Shown here: positions 1 through 9,213 of the stretch, one piece after another
Numbering within the stretch: the first letter of the stretch is position 1
How the letters are laid out: every line of letters begins with the position of its first letter
Virus record (IMG/VR): IMGVR_UViG_3300047362_000477
Coordinates: 35,492-99,491 of that record
Source: a virus
Length of the DNA stretch: 64,000 nt
Direction: 5' to 3' (one strand)
Position numbers and translations under genes: made by a program
The notes under the pieces: model-generated
Seen by the model: the letters and a program-made list of their open reading frames with translations, nothing else
Told to the model about the DNA's origin: nothing
Database searches by the model: none

Positions 1-650
1 TTTATTTTAAAAACTGTTCCATGTTTAAAAGGCATAGTTCCATATTCTTCCATAACTAAAGAACACCCATCTGGATTATTAATAGCAACGTTTGTTGCTC
101 CCAATCCAGGTACTTTATCCACATCTTTATGCGGTGCTATATAACCACCTGGTAACAAACACATAAATCTTACTCTTGTAAAATCATCGTATAACATTTC
201 ATCTTGCATCCATTCTTTTGTAAGTGGTGCAAACTTTGCAATATCAGTCCAATCACTTAAATCTTTTTCTGCCCTGTCTGGCATATTATAATCTTCTGGA
301 CAATTTGTATGTACACTACTCATACCGTGTATACATAGGCTCATCCAACCTCCTGATCCTGCAGATCTATGATTTGTAAAACATTCAGTTTCCATTAAAT
401 GATATGCTTCTCTTTTAATATCTCCCCATGGCACATTTATATCATGTAATCTTACCCAAGGAACTCGTGTGTTATCTCCAATATAGTCTATATCGTCTGA
501 TGCATCTAATTGTACTTTATCTGCTGAAGCAGGATTTTTATCAAAGTTTTCCCATATATCAAAATGCTCTCGAGTCTCATCATCAACTCTTTCCCACCAG
601 TCACTTTGAAAACCAGTTTTTTTACTTCTGTATCTATCAAATTTCCTCAT
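1..650 (-). CDS. Aspartyl/asparaginyl beta-hydroxylase-like 2OG-Fe(II) oxygenase (partial, 3' end cut by window)
   Basis: The frame is open from an ATG at 650 to the left edge, giving 216 codons with no stop, so the C-terminus lies outside the window. Residues 159-178 contain R-V-R-F...PGG...PHKD, with H174 and D176 forming the HxD iron-binding pair of double-stranded beta-helix 2OG-Fe(II) oxygenases. The R-x-R-(5)-PG-(4)-PHxD arrangement resembles the aspartyl/asparaginyl beta-hydroxylase family. The distal His and the 2OG-binding Arg would be in the missing part. The start overlaps the preceding gene's stop as ATGA, which supports this start and translational coupling. It is the last gene in the window of a long leftward operon of modification enzymes. 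Substrate unknown. Confidence 0.65.
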   Translation of the reverse strand, partial: MRKFDRYRSKKTGFQSDWWERVDDETREHFDIWENFDKNPASADKVQLDASDDIDYIGDNTRVPWVRLHDINVPWGDIKREAYHLMETECFTNHRSAGSGGWMSLCIHGMSSVHTNCPEDYNMPDRAEKDLSDWTDIAKFAPLTKEWMQDEMLYDDFTRVRFMCLLPGGYIAPHKDVDKVPGLGATNVAINNPDGCSLVMEEYGTMPFKHGTVFKI

Positions 651-2029
651 ATCCAAGTCCTTCTTCCTATGTCTATCATGTCTTTGTGTGTTCCTCCTGC
701 ATCTCCACTAAAATATACTTTTTTTGATTTACCCAAAATCTTGTGAATATAATCAATTAGAGAGAAGTATACATTCATTCCACTATCAAAATAATTTGCT
801 TCGTAGCTCCATATATTACTTACTTGTAAAAATACTACCTTATTAGGTTTTACTACAGATACTATATCATCATATGAGTTTATAATATCTGCTATGATAA
901 AGCTATGTTCTAATTCTTTAATCTTATACCAAGCTTCTAGCCATTTTTGTTCGCTATCAAAACTATTAAAAAAATCATCTACTTTACTTTCTTCATAAAT
1001 TAAACTTAAATTACTAGGTTTATTATTTTCATAATACTGCTTAAAGTTTATACCGTTCCAATCATGAATAAGTCCTTGTAACCAATCCATTTGTGGTTTA
1101 CTAAAGTCAACCCATATAACTTGTTCCATTGTATCTAGGTTATTTGCTATATGTTTAAATTGAGATAATCCACTTGCTGGACATACTAATACTTCAACAC
1201 CTTTTGAACCATAGTTTGGTACGTCTTCTGTGTTTGTAACATATATCATATTATGTGATGAATTCAAAAGCTCAAACAAAGGTTTCTTATCTGCTTCGTT
1301 GTTTTTTAAATCATATACAAATTCTATTTGATTTTGTTTAGTTAACGAATTCCAATATTTTAAATTTGCGTGTAGTTGAGTCCATTGTTGCTCATCTTCA
1401 GGATACACACATACTTTTTTACTTCTTATATCAAAGTCAAGATTTAATACTGTATAACCTTCTTTTAATGATACCCATAAAAACCTATCAAATATATTAG
1501 CTGGTTCAATTTTTCCATCATTTCCTTCTATAGGTTTTATCCAATAAGGAGTGTAATCATCGTGTATATTCTCTTCACTTACTCTATATTTCTTTTTAAG
1601 TATTTCATCTTTAGTTAACCATTTAATATTATCAATTTCTTTTAAGTTAACAATTATACATTGTTCATGAAATCTAGGATCTTTATTTTTGAAATTTAAA
1701 ATATGTCCGGCTACAAGCCATCTATCATATGTATGAAAGGCTTTTAGAATAGCTTCGTCTATTTCTGGTTCAAGAGGCCAACTGCCTTCTGCCCATAGTA
1801 CTGCATATTTGTAATCTAACTTTTTTAGTCTTCTTAATATTGCAATTATTTCATCGTCCTCTATTTCAGTTATAATAGAACTTTCCATAAAGTTTATATT
1901 TACATTAGTACAATTTTTTAAAGTAGACACATATGAATCTTTTGTATCGTCATCATACTTAATTAATGCCTTATCAAAAGAAATATGACATACTGGAATG
2001 TCGTTATATTCATTTATTTTTATTTTCAT
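647..2029 (-). CDS. Conserved protein of unknown function, paralog of the next gene upstream
   Basis: A 460-residue soluble protein that I do not recognise as a named family. It is a diverged paralog of the upstream gene at 2029-3312. Shared landmarks in the same order are KYA-(3)-(E/D)G-(S/C)-WP near residues 75-85, (Y)(V/I/F)xNTE, a tract ending WxDF followed by a (hx)NWDG/DWNG motif, and W(L)(E/D)xW-(16)-AD(I/L)I-(13)-(h)SNI(W/Y)SY near the C-terminus. The middle tract ending in WVDFSKPQ looks like a nucleotide- or SAM-binding Rossmann-type edge, but this is only a resemblance. It begins in a TAATG overlap with its paralog and ends in ATGA overlap with the oxygenase, so all three are probably co-translated. 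Inference: two non-identical subunits of one complex acting with the radical SAM enzymes next door. Confidence 0.6.
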   Translation of the reverse strand: MKIKINEYNDIPVCHISFDKALIKYDDDTKDSYVSTLKNCTNVNINFMESSIITEIEDDEIIAILRRLKKLDYKYAVLWAEGSWPLEPEIDEAILKAFHTYDRWLVAGHILNFKNKDPRFHEQCIIVNLKEIDNIKWLTKDEILKKKYRVSEENIHDDYTPYWIKPIEGNDGKIEPANIFDRFLWVSLKEGYTVLNLDFDIRSKKVCVYPEDEQQWTQLHANLKYWNSLTKQNQIEFVYDLKNNEADKKPLFELLNSSHNMIYVTNTEDVPNYGSKGVEVLVCPASGLSQFKHIANNLDTMEQVIWVDFSKPQMDWLQGLIHDWNGINFKQYYENNKPSNLSLIYEESKVDDFFNSFDSEQKWLEAWYKIKELEHSFIIADIINSYDDIVSVVKPNKVVFLQVSNIWSYEANYFDSGMNVYFSLIDYIHKILGKSKKVYFSGDAGGTHKDMIDIGRRTWI

Positions 2030-3312
2030 TATATTGCTTTCCCTATACTATCGTTCGTACTGAATCCAATTATCGATCTTACATCACAATTTAATTCATT
2101 GTCATCTACATCTGTTCCCAAGAACCAGCATCTTTTTGTTCTTTGTAATTCTGTAATTAAATCAGCAAAACTCTTTTCTAATGTAAATGGTTCACTTCTT
2201 ACTTTTAATAATACATAACTGTATATGTTACTGGCCCAAAAAAATGCACTCTTATCGTTATCTACTGCATTAGTAATTTTATGGTAATCATTTATTAAAT
2301 CAGCTTCTATATATTCATGTTTGCATAGTTTAACTTGTGTCCAAAAATCTAACCAACTATGTTCACCACCAAATGCTTCAACAATATTTAACCATTCCTT
2401 GTCCACATTTTTTAATAGATCTGTATTAGCTTCTGGATTATCCTTACAGAACTGTTTTACGAACTCTGGATAGTTAGATCCGTCCCAATTTTCCACCATT
2501 AGACGCTTAAATTTGAGGCTACAAGCGTCGAAATCAAACCAGATGTACTTTGTACTGTCTATATCAAAACCGTACTTAAAAGCGAAATATAGCAGTTTAA
2601 AACCTGCGGTTGTGCCTACATATTGTTGGAAATTTTCGTGTTTTAATCTACTAGAAATACCAGAATTAACTGGCTCAGTATTAACAAAATATATAGGACT
2701 AGTTGGTATATTTTTACGTTTAATCACTACTCTAGCACCACGTGTTATTGTATGGTCTGTATATTTTTTACCCATTAGTCCATTTAAGAAGTTTACTGGA
2801 TCTGTCTTTGGAGCACATACAACTATGTTTCTTAATATTGTTGGATTTAATTCAACTGTTTGTTCGCCTAGCCACCTTTCGGCCCAGAAATCATAACTAC
2901 CAAAGTTAGGTGCTTTAGGTGGCCAGGCATTGAACTGGTCTATGTTAAGTAACATTAGACTATCTGGAAAATTAGGATGTACTGCCGTAATCCATTCTTT
3001 GTCCAAATTCTTTATAAACTGTAATATTTTTTTCTCTATCCCATCTGATTTAGGCCAACATCCATCAAACCAAAATGCGGCATACTTATGACCCATTTTT
3101 CTAACTGACTGTACCCACGCAATGTTTCTATCATTGTATAAGTTTACTATACTTGAATTAATATGATTGTCAATCTCTACTTGTTGTAGCAACTGTATTT
3201 TTTGTTTTAGTTCTTCCCAATTAGACAAATGAGTGTTTTTAGGAATAAAAACATTTACAATCTCGCTATCACTTATCCATTGATAGTCCCAATCTTTATC
3301 ACCCTTTTTCAT
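2029..3312 (-). CDS. Conserved protein of unknown function, paralog of the downstream gene
   Basis: A 427-residue soluble protein of no family I can name, clearly related to the product of 647-2029. Matching blocks are KYAAFWFDGCWP (about residue 75), YFVNTE, TKYIWFDFD followed by ENWDG, and HSWLDFW...IEADLIND...FFWASNIYSY near the C-terminus. The tract GTTAGFKLLYFAFKYGF ahead of the predicted strand IWFDFD could be the nucleotide/SAM-binding part of a methyltransferase-like fold, but no classical GxGxG motif is present. It overlaps the upstream radical SAM gene by 14 nt and the downstream paralog by TAATG. The pair appears to have arisen by duplication within this operon or an ancestor. Confidence 0.6.
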   Translation of the reverse strand: MKKGDKDWDYQWISDSEIVNVFIPKNTHLSNWEELKQKIQLLQQVEIDNHINSSIVNLYNDRNIAWVQSVRKMGHKYAAFWFDGCWPKSDGIEKKILQFIKNLDKEWITAVHPNFPDSLMLLNIDQFNAWPPKAPNFGSYDFWAERWLGEQTVELNPTILRNIVVCAPKTDPVNFLNGLMGKKYTDHTITRGARVVIKRKNIPTSPIYFVNTEPVNSGISSRLKHENFQQYVGTTAGFKLLYFAFKYGFDIDSTKYIWFDFDACSLKFKRLMVENWDGSNYPEFVKQFCKDNPEANTDLLKNVDKEWLNIVEAFGGEHSWLDFWTQVKLCKHEYIEADLINDYHKITNAVDNDKSAFFWASNIYSYVLLKVRSEPFTLEKSFADLITELQRTKRCWFLGTDVDDNELNCDVRSIIGFSTNDSIGKAI

Positions 3313-4534
3313 TTACTAACCTTTCATTAACTATATCCATACCTTCAAGTTTAACTCCAAGATGTTGTTTTATCATTTTCTTTAAATCTACATTAAGCAA
3401 ATAACGATTCTCTATATCTCTGGTATACTTCCTCATCTTTGCATAATCTCTTATAGTTGGTTCATTGTTTTTTAAATAAGTTATAAACTTATTCATTTCT
3501 GGAAATTCTTTTTTAGCTTCTTCTAATTTATTTAAAATTAATTCTCTATATTCAGCTGGCCATAAATTAGGTCTCAAGTATTTTGGTGTTTGCAAAATGT
3601 TTGCCGTAATAAACTTTAAGTCAATCGGACTATCTTTCCAAAACTTAAAGAACTCTGGCATATGAAAAATATTGTGTGCCTGTACTGTTATACCAGCGGC
3701 AAGATCTATTGTTGGTTCTGAATCCAATATCATCATATTTGCATATACTGTATCCCAATCACCATCTCTTCTTATATAATTGTATACATCTCCTATACCG
3801 TCCATACTTACTTTTATATTAACACTTTTAAACTTATTCCAAATTTCAATTAAATCGTATTTTTTAAATTTGATATAACTTAAATTACTAGCATAACGTA
3901 ACTTAATTCTTCTCTTTACTTCGTCTGGTATACTATCTAATAAATCATAATGCTCTTTGTTTATTATTGGCTCACCACCAGTAAATTGTAAAGTATGAAC
4001 TGTATCCCATATACTAGGCCATTTACCAAGGCTTTCAAATAGTGTAGTTGGTCTCAATAGTCTAGTTTCATATCCATCTGTAGTATACTTTTTAATAATA
4101 TCTAAATCAGCAACACGTTTATAACTACTATGAGTACTGCACATAATACATTTTAAATTACAAAAATTACTTACTTTTAATTCCACCCAATAAGGTTTAT
4201 TGTTTACAGTATAATCATCATTAACATCTATTATATCAGAAAAAGTTTTCCAATTATCTTTTTCCCATTGTAGCCTATTGCTTATAATTCCAGAATCTTC
4301 ATTGTGCCAACATACATCACAACGTTTAGGTCTTTCACCATTAGCTAACGCCCTTCTAAGTTCTTTATAGTTTTTATTATTCCAAGACTGTATTGCACTT
4401 TCTCCTTTTTCATTTAAAGGTATTTCTTGTGCTTCACAACAAGGTACAAGGTCTCCACCTGCACTTCCATAGACGTGCATAAATGGTAACATACAAAAAG
4501 TTTTACTTTTCTTTAATTTCTCTTTATCTATCAT
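3299..4534 (-). CDS. Radical SAM enzyme with N-terminal twitch/SPASM-like domain
   Basis: 411 residues. The N-terminal auxiliary-cluster module shows C14 in a CxLP context, CC at 32-33 and CDVC at 72-75, a cysteine layout like a SPASM/twitch domain but placed before the core. The radical SAM core follows with CxxxCxxC at C125, C129 and C132 (FCNLKCIMC), and FTGGEP acts as the SAM-contacting GGE motif about 60 residues later. It belongs with the marine 'twitch domain-containing' (N-terminal twitch) radical SAM group. The core binds a [4Fe-4S] cluster and cleaves SAM to the 5'-deoxyadenosyl radical; the substrate is unknown. It overlaps its upstream neighbour, another rSAM gene, by 11 nt and its downstream neighbour by 14 nt. 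Confidence 0.85.
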   Translation of the reverse strand: MIDKEKLKKSKTFCMLPFMHVYGSAGGDLVPCCEAQEIPLNEKGESAIQSWNNKNYKELRRALANGERPKRCDVCWHNEDSGIISNRLQWEKDNWKTFSDIIDVNDDYTVNNKPYWVELKVSNFCNLKCIMCSTHSSYKRVADLDIIKKYTTDGYETRLLRPTTLFESLGKWPSIWDTVHTLQFTGGEPIINKEHYDLLDSIPDEVKRRIKLRYASNLSYIKFKKYDLIEIWNKFKSVNIKVSMDGIGDVYNYIRRDGDWDTVYANMMILDSEPTIDLAAGITVQAHNIFHMPEFFKFWKDSPIDLKFITANILQTPKYLRPNLWPAEYRELILNKLEEAKKEFPEMNKFITYLKNNEPTIRDYAKMRKYTRDIENRYLLNVDLKKMIKQHLGVKLEGMDIVNERLVNEKG

Positions 4535-5663
4535 TATACTTTAATATACTGGCAAACTTTGGTGCCATACTTATATCTTGTCCTCTGTGTTTTAAAACTT
4601 TGTTTAGCTCTGCTATATACTTCTCACTATTATCAATGTTTGATTCTGTATTAATAAGTCTTTTAATCATTTTATAAGAACTTTTAAACTTACCTGCATT
4701 TTTATTAAAGCCACCGTACTGTGACTCTATCATAAAATCAAGTGTCTTTTTATACCATTCAGGCCAATGCCTAATACTCATATAATGAGGTTCTTCTACA
4801 ATTTGTAACATAACATCAATACCTTTATGCACTCTAGCCCAATGTATAAATTCGTGTAACTGTGGAGCATTAATTACACTTAAAGTGGTGGCTGTAGCTA
4901 TTTTTAAGCGTCCTGTAGCGTCTTTAAACTCTATCCACTTGTCAAGTGTTGCTTCTATCTTATCCCACTTACTAGGGTAACGTAGAAGCTCATTTGTAGT
5001 TCCTACTCCGTCAATACTAGGACTTAAATCTATTTGTTTAAACTTTAATAATGCGTCATGCTCTAATTTTGCTGGAAACCATGTACAGTTTGTAAATATT
5101 TCTAAATGTATTTGTTCTGCTATTCCATGATCAGCTAATCTTACAATTAGGTTTAAAAATTGTTTATGTAAAAATGGTTCACCACCTGTTACTTTAATAT
5201 ACTTCACGTGTTTTAGATCATCAATGTTGATATTATCTAAATCATATTCTTGTACTTCTTTTAATTTAGTAATCTTTTCTTGACTACTGATACCTAATGC
5301 TAGTTCATCTTTATCCCAATTATGACTATATTCACTACCACAACTTAGACAGGCTAGATTACACAATCTACCTACAGTTATTTCTAGATACTCAAGTCTT
5401 ACAGTATCGTCAAAGTCATTAAAGAATTGATCTGCTTCTGTTCTCATACTTGATCCATTATTAGCTTCGTCTATTTTACATTTGTAACAACCAGGATGCC
5501 ATTTGTTTTGCATCATTAGTTTTCTAATATCTTCAAAATCATTATGATCATTTGGTCCCAGAAATCTATTGTGAAATCTACAACATGGTGTATTTGGTAC
5601 ACCATGCATAAGCATCTTACCCTTAAATGGATAAGCACAAGCATATTCTGGAAGTCTAGCCAT
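4524..5663 (-). CDS. Radical SAM enzyme with N-terminal twitch/SPASM-like domain
   Basis: 379 residues. The N-terminal auxiliary module has C9, CC at 27-28 and CYKC at 59-62. The core cluster motif is C101, C105 and C108 in a LCNLACLSC context, and VTGGEPF provides the GGE motif. It is a diverged paralog of the 3299-4534 protein with the same layout. It is coupled on both sides: ATGG overlap with the aminotransferase-like gene upstream and 11-nt overlap with the rSAM gene downstream. Known of the family: SAM cleavage and radical chemistry, usually on peptides or small molecules. The N-terminal cysteines probably hold an extra Fe-S cluster or position the substrate. Function is otherwise unknown. 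Confidence 0.85.
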   Translation of the reverse strand: MARLPEYACAYPFKGKMLMHGVPNTPCCRFHNRFLGPNDHNDFEDIRKLMMQNKWHPGCYKCKIDEANNGSSMRTEADQFFNDFDDTVRLEYLEITVGRLCNLACLSCGSEYSHNWDKDELALGISSQEKITKLKEVQEYDLDNINIDDLKHVKYIKVTGGEPFLHKQFLNLIVRLADHGIAEQIHLEIFTNCTWFPAKLEHDALLKFKQIDLSPSIDGVGTTNELLRYPSKWDKIEATLDKWIEFKDATGRLKIATATTLSVINAPQLHEFIHWARVHKGIDVMLQIVEEPHYMSIRHWPEWYKKTLDFMIESQYGGFNKNAGKFKSSYKMIKRLINTESNIDNSEKYIAELNKVLKHRGQDISMAPKFASILKYNDR

Positions 5664-6568
5664 TACTCAGTAAATTTTCCTTTCTTCTTATGTTGTCTTA
5701 CTTCTTTACCAATGTTAACTCTGTTGTACAATCCATCTCTATGATACTCGTCCCACTTTGGACCTTTAGGTGCTAGTCCAATATGAACTGTGTTTGTAGC
5801 TTCAAATCCATAGTGTTCACATACTGCTAACTGACTGCTCATATAATTGTTTGGATGGGTATCAGGACTAAACTCGTTCATTAATCTATTTCCAATAGCA
5901 ATGTTCAAATGATTTAAATGATTCCATTCATTCTGTACAGGAACAGTTCCTTCGTCAATATTTGAGAAAGCTATACCTGTTCTCCAATTACCACAACTTA
6001 ATCCTTTGGTAGTACTAAACACTACCATTTTAATACAAGGCTCAACAAAATTAATTTCAATATCGTAACAAGTACCAAACCAAGCACAATCAATTAATAC
6101 AGGAACATCTTTTTCATTGCATTGTTTTATTACGTCATAGTATTGTTCAGGTACTCTACCTGTTCCACTAAATGGCACACTTATTAATATTGCATCACCA
6201 GATTGTATTCCAGTATCATCAATACTATCATGCCACTCCATTGGGTGATTAATTTGTGCATCTCTATTGTATGGAAACTCTCCACGAAACATTTTTAAGT
6301 TATATCCATTCACCTGTGTCCAATGATGCCACCAGGCTAATGATTGTATTGTACCATCTGTAACATATCTATTTTTAAATGTTTCTACACCTGTAAAACT
6401 ATTCAACTTACTACTAGCTATCCATTTAGGATAATTCTCTAACAATATATTTCCTTCATCTGTTATTGTACTAGGATCAATATTGGGAAAGTATTCTTTT
6501 ACTAGAAAATCCATATATGGTTGATGCCATATACTATTTCCTGTTTTACTAAAATTGGGATTACTCAT
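5663..6568 (-). CDS. PLP-dependent aminotransferase-like protein (fold type I)
   Basis: 301 residues, shorter than the usual 380-420 of class I/II aminotransferases. The PLP-site pattern is visible: D160 in VLIDCAW (pyridine-nitrogen contact), then K188 in STTKGLS as the candidate Schiff-base lysine, followed by R196 in the GNWRTG stretch, matching the order in aspartate-aminotransferase-fold enzymes. The small C-terminal domain appears reduced, so it may not be a standard transaminase. It lies inside a run of radical SAM genes, overlapping the upstream one by 8 nt. Inference: installs, removes or rearranges an amino group on the same unknown substrate. Alternative: a PLP-fold lyase. Confidence 0.65.
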   Translation of the reverse strand: MSNPNFSKTGNSIWHQPYMDFLVKEYFPNIDPSTITDEGNILLENYPKWIASSKLNSFTGVETFKNRYVTDGTIQSLAWWHHWTQVNGYNLKMFRGEFPYNRDAQINHPMEWHDSIDDTGIQSGDAILISVPFSGTGRVPEQYYDVIKQCNEKDVPVLIDCAWFGTCYDIEINFVEPCIKMVVFSTTKGLSCGNWRTGIAFSNIDEGTVPVQNEWNHLNHLNIAIGNRLMNEFSPDTHPNNYMSSQLAVCEHYGFEATNTVHIGLAPKGPKWDEYHRDGLYNRVNIGKEVRQHKKKGKFTE

Positions 6569-7829
6569 AATATTTTAACTCCTTAATAAATTTAAAGGTA
6601 TCTGTACCTCTTAAACGATCAAGGTCTTTTGTGTATCTCATAAACCATTGCCAATATTTCTCTTGATCTTTTTCATCTACACCTTCCAACTGTAATCCAT
6701 CTCTTATTGCATGAATGCCTGTTTGGTAGTGTATTTCTTGTGCATGATAGCTTCCTTTAGGCCAGATACTTCTATCTGGTATTTGTAGAAGTTTATCATA
6801 CATGATATATTTTAATTCTTCTGGCAAGTATGCTATGTTTAAGTAACTAGGATTAACTACAACATTACTCATACTAATACTTGCTCTATGTTCGTGTTTT
6901 TCTTTAAACCATTTCCATACTTTATCTAACCCAAATATATTAGTTGACATTACGGTTACTGCAAATACAACTTCAATATTATCATATGTATAAAATTTCT
7001 CTATATTATTTTCTAATTCTTTAAACGTGTATTTTCCACCACGTATAATACTATATAATTCATCTACTGCTTCTATACTAATAAGCAATTCTATATGCTT
7101 AAAGTGTTTAAATATCTCTTGAAAGTCTTCGTCAAATACTGTAGCATTAGTTGATATATCTAGCATAATATTCTTTGCTAGTCCTTGATCAATAAACCAT
7201 TGTAATATTGCTTTACAACTTTCATCATACAAAGGTTCGCCACCTCTTAATGCTACCCATTGTAAATTTCTAAAGTAGTCTGGGTCTGCAAACAAGTTAT
7301 CAAGAAACTGCATATCAGTTACTCCATGATATCCTATCTTTGCTTGTTCCCAATAATCTGGCTTTTCTTTGTTTAGCTTTTTTCCATCTTTGGTCCAACC
7401 TGTACTTACAAATGGATTACAATGTAAACAAGCTAGGTTACATTTATTGCTTATTGTAAAGTCTAAATAACGTATATCAGGTTTACTAGTAGCATTATTT
7501 TTAATTGATCCACGTTTTACATCTTCATCAAGTTTATCCCAAAAATACATTCTACGACTCTTACCACTTTGTTCTTTCTTTTGACAAGCTATACAAGCTG
7601 GCGGTATATTTCTACCTGCATGAGCTTTTCTTAATTCTACTGCTTCTTTACTGTTTAATATTTCTGGTAATGTCTGCTTTGTAATATTGCCAAATTTTCC
7701 TTGATAGATAATGTCTGGTAATACATTACCTCCCCACTTAATCGTTAAGGCGTTCCATGGTGCAAGGCACGTAGGAAACCTAGTATCTTTTAACATTGGA
7801 TTTACATACATATTATTAGCATACTCCAC
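6561..7829 (-). CDS. Radical SAM enzyme with degenerate N-terminal twitch domain
   Basis: 422 residues. The rSAM core motif is C130, C134 and C137 (KCNLACLHC), with LRGGEPL as the GGE motif. The N-terminal twitch-like region keeps C21 and the CIAC pair at 79-82, but the central CC dipeptide of its paralogs is missing; the corresponding stretch reads GGNVLPDI. The auxiliary cluster may therefore be lost, or ligated differently, in this member. It overlaps the upstream rSAM gene by 14 nt and the downstream PLP enzyme by 8 nt. Substrate unknown. Confidence 0.83.
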   Translation of the reverse strand: MEYANNMYVNPMLKDTRFPTCLAPWNALTIKWGGNVLPDIIYQGKFGNITKQTLPEILNSKEAVELRKAHAGRNIPPACIACQKKEQSGKSRRMYFWDKLDEDVKRGSIKNNATSKPDIRYLDFTISNKCNLACLHCNPFVSTGWTKDGKKLNKEKPDYWEQAKIGYHGVTDMQFLDNLFADPDYFRNLQWVALRGGEPLYDESCKAILQWFIDQGLAKNIMLDISTNATVFDEDFQEIFKHFKHIELLISIEAVDELYSIIRGGKYTFKELENNIEKFYTYDNIEVVFAVTVMSTNIFGLDKVWKWFKEKHEHRASISMSNVVVNPSYLNIAYLPEELKYIMYDKLLQIPDRSIWPKGSYHAQEIHYQTGIHAIRDGLQLEGVDEKDQEKYWQWFMRYTKDLDRLRGTDTFKFIKELKYYE

Positions 7830-8865
7830 ACGATCGTTTACATACTTCCCATTTGGCTTCTTTGACTACAGTATCAAGGTGATGGTTGTACCAATCGTTA
7901 CTTAATATTTCTTGTAAACTATATTTGAATAAGCTATTTTCAGTTCTTCTTTCAATAATAGTTTCATCGCAATTTGTTTTAAGAGATTGTTTGGATAAAT
8001 TTACTCCATATAAACTTACATGGCAACAAGGCCATACAGTTCCAAAAGGATCAATTTGTATCTCTCCTTCATTGTACCAAGGACATTTTGTTTCATTCAT
8101 AAATTTTGAGTCTTTTAATACTTCTGTTATATGCATCCAATAATCTGAATCAGGTTGGTCGCTTATTGTAAACTCGTCATTTTGTTCAAACCACCATTCT
8201 TGCTCTTTCATATTAGATTTTTTTATTACGTATTTTTCATCTTTATCATTTATTCTTATGTCACCTCCTTGGTGACTGCTTCTTGTTACAAATTGTCTGC
8301 ACTTTAAAGTTTCTGCCAAATTCTTTAGTTCTTCAACTTGATGCTGGTTATGTTCAAACAATGTCATTATTATTCTTCCACTACCACCAGCTTCATTAAA
8401 ACTTTTTATATTTTGTATAATTTTTTTAAAATCTGTTCTTCTTCTATATATGTGATGTGTATCTTCTAATCCATCTACTGCAAAATTAACCTGATGAGCA
8501 GGATACTTTCTTAATTGTTTAGCTAAATCAAACCAAAACTTTTCACCTCTCATACTACCATTTGTATGGATAGTTATAAATGTTTCTGGGTGATTCTCAA
8601 TCCATATTCTTACCATCTCAACTAAATTTGGATGCATCATAGGATCGCCCCAATTACCATTTAATGCTAACTGACCAATGTACCAACCTTTAGTATCTTT
8701 AGTACATATTCTTTTCCATAAATCTATATCAAAATGATTCAATGCTAATTCTGGTTCAGTATCTCCACCATCTTTGTTTCTAACACAAGCACCACATCTT
8801 GCATTACAATGACTGGTTACATCAAACTGAAATTTGTGTACCTTTGATTGCCATTTCATTCCCAT
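7816..8865 (-). CDS. Radical SAM enzyme with C-terminal SPASM-like domain
   Basis: 349 residues. Unlike its neighbours, the core sits at the N-terminus: C20, C24 and C27 in HCNARCGAC, then LNGNWGDP in the place of the GGE motif (the GNxGDP variant also seen in the genes at 55399, 60562 and 62270). The C-terminal cysteines (KCPW..., WPCC, and CKRSCGVC at the end) form a SPASM-like auxiliary-cluster module. This architecture is typical of peptide-modifying rSAM enzymes and of anaerobic sulfatase-maturase relatives, but no precursor peptide is obvious nearby. It overlaps the next rSAM gene by 14 nt. Confidence 0.82.
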   Translation of the reverse strand: MGMKWQSKVHKFQFDVTSHCNARCGACVRNKDGGDTEPELALNHFDIDLWKRICTKDTKGWYIGQLALNGNWGDPMMHPNLVEMVRIWIENHPETFITIHTNGSMRGEKFWFDLAKQLRKYPAHQVNFAVDGLEDTHHIYRRRTDFKKIIQNIKSFNEAGGSGRIIMTLFEHNQHQVEELKNLAETLKCRQFVTRSSHQGGDIRINDKDEKYVIKKSNMKEQEWWFEQNDEFTISDQPDSDYWMHITEVLKDSKFMNETKCPWYNEGEIQIDPFGTVWPCCHVSLYGVNLSKQSLKTNCDETIIERRTENSLFKYSLQEILSNDWYNHHLDTVVKEAKWEVCKRSCGVC

Positions 8866-8868
8866 ATG

Positions 8869-9213
8869 TTATCCGCTAAAGTCCATTCTCCAAGGATACA
8901 TTGTGTATCCTGCTGGCTTTAAAATATATTCTTCAAACAATATAATAAGTACGATACCAAACACATACTTTACCCATGTAGGCCAAGTGTTTTGCCATCT
9001 TGTAAATGGTTTCAATATCCACATCCAAAAACTTGCTACTTTACCCCAAAACCAATCACCAATATTAAATGGTGGCGTTTTCCATAAAACTACTGGAATG
9101 AAAAGATACCATATCCAAACTGGTATTTCATCTGTTGGTTCAGATGCATATATTAGGAAACACACTATTGCTAATAGATATATTCCAATGTAATTTTTTA
9201 AATGATTATACAT
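8869..9213 (-). CDS. Small multi-pass membrane protein, function unknown
   Basis: About 114 residues, aromatic-rich, with three likely membrane segments: near residues 8-24 (IGIYLLAIVCFLIYA), 32-46 (VWIWYLFIPVVLW) and 85-100 (YVFGIVLIILFEEYIL). I recognise no family. The start is uncertain: this ATG overlaps the end of the upstream amidinotransferase gene, and a GTG at 9222 is the alternative, with GGAG close upstream of it. It sits between the amidinotransferase and an rSAM-SPASM gene. Inference: it may anchor the pathway or its product at the host membrane. Confidence 0.6.
   Translation of the reverse strand: MYNHLKNYIGIYLLAIVCFLIYASEPTDEIPVWIWYLFIPVVLWKTPPFNIGDWFWGKVASFWMWILKPFTRWQNTWPTWVKYVFGIVLIILFEEYILKPAGYTMYPWRMDFSG

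Noticed and set aside
428-746. Two short rightward ORFs near the left edge
   Set aside because: They are antisense to the continuous leftward oxygenase frame (1-650), which has HxD motif and ATGA coupling. No ribosome site or domain supports them.
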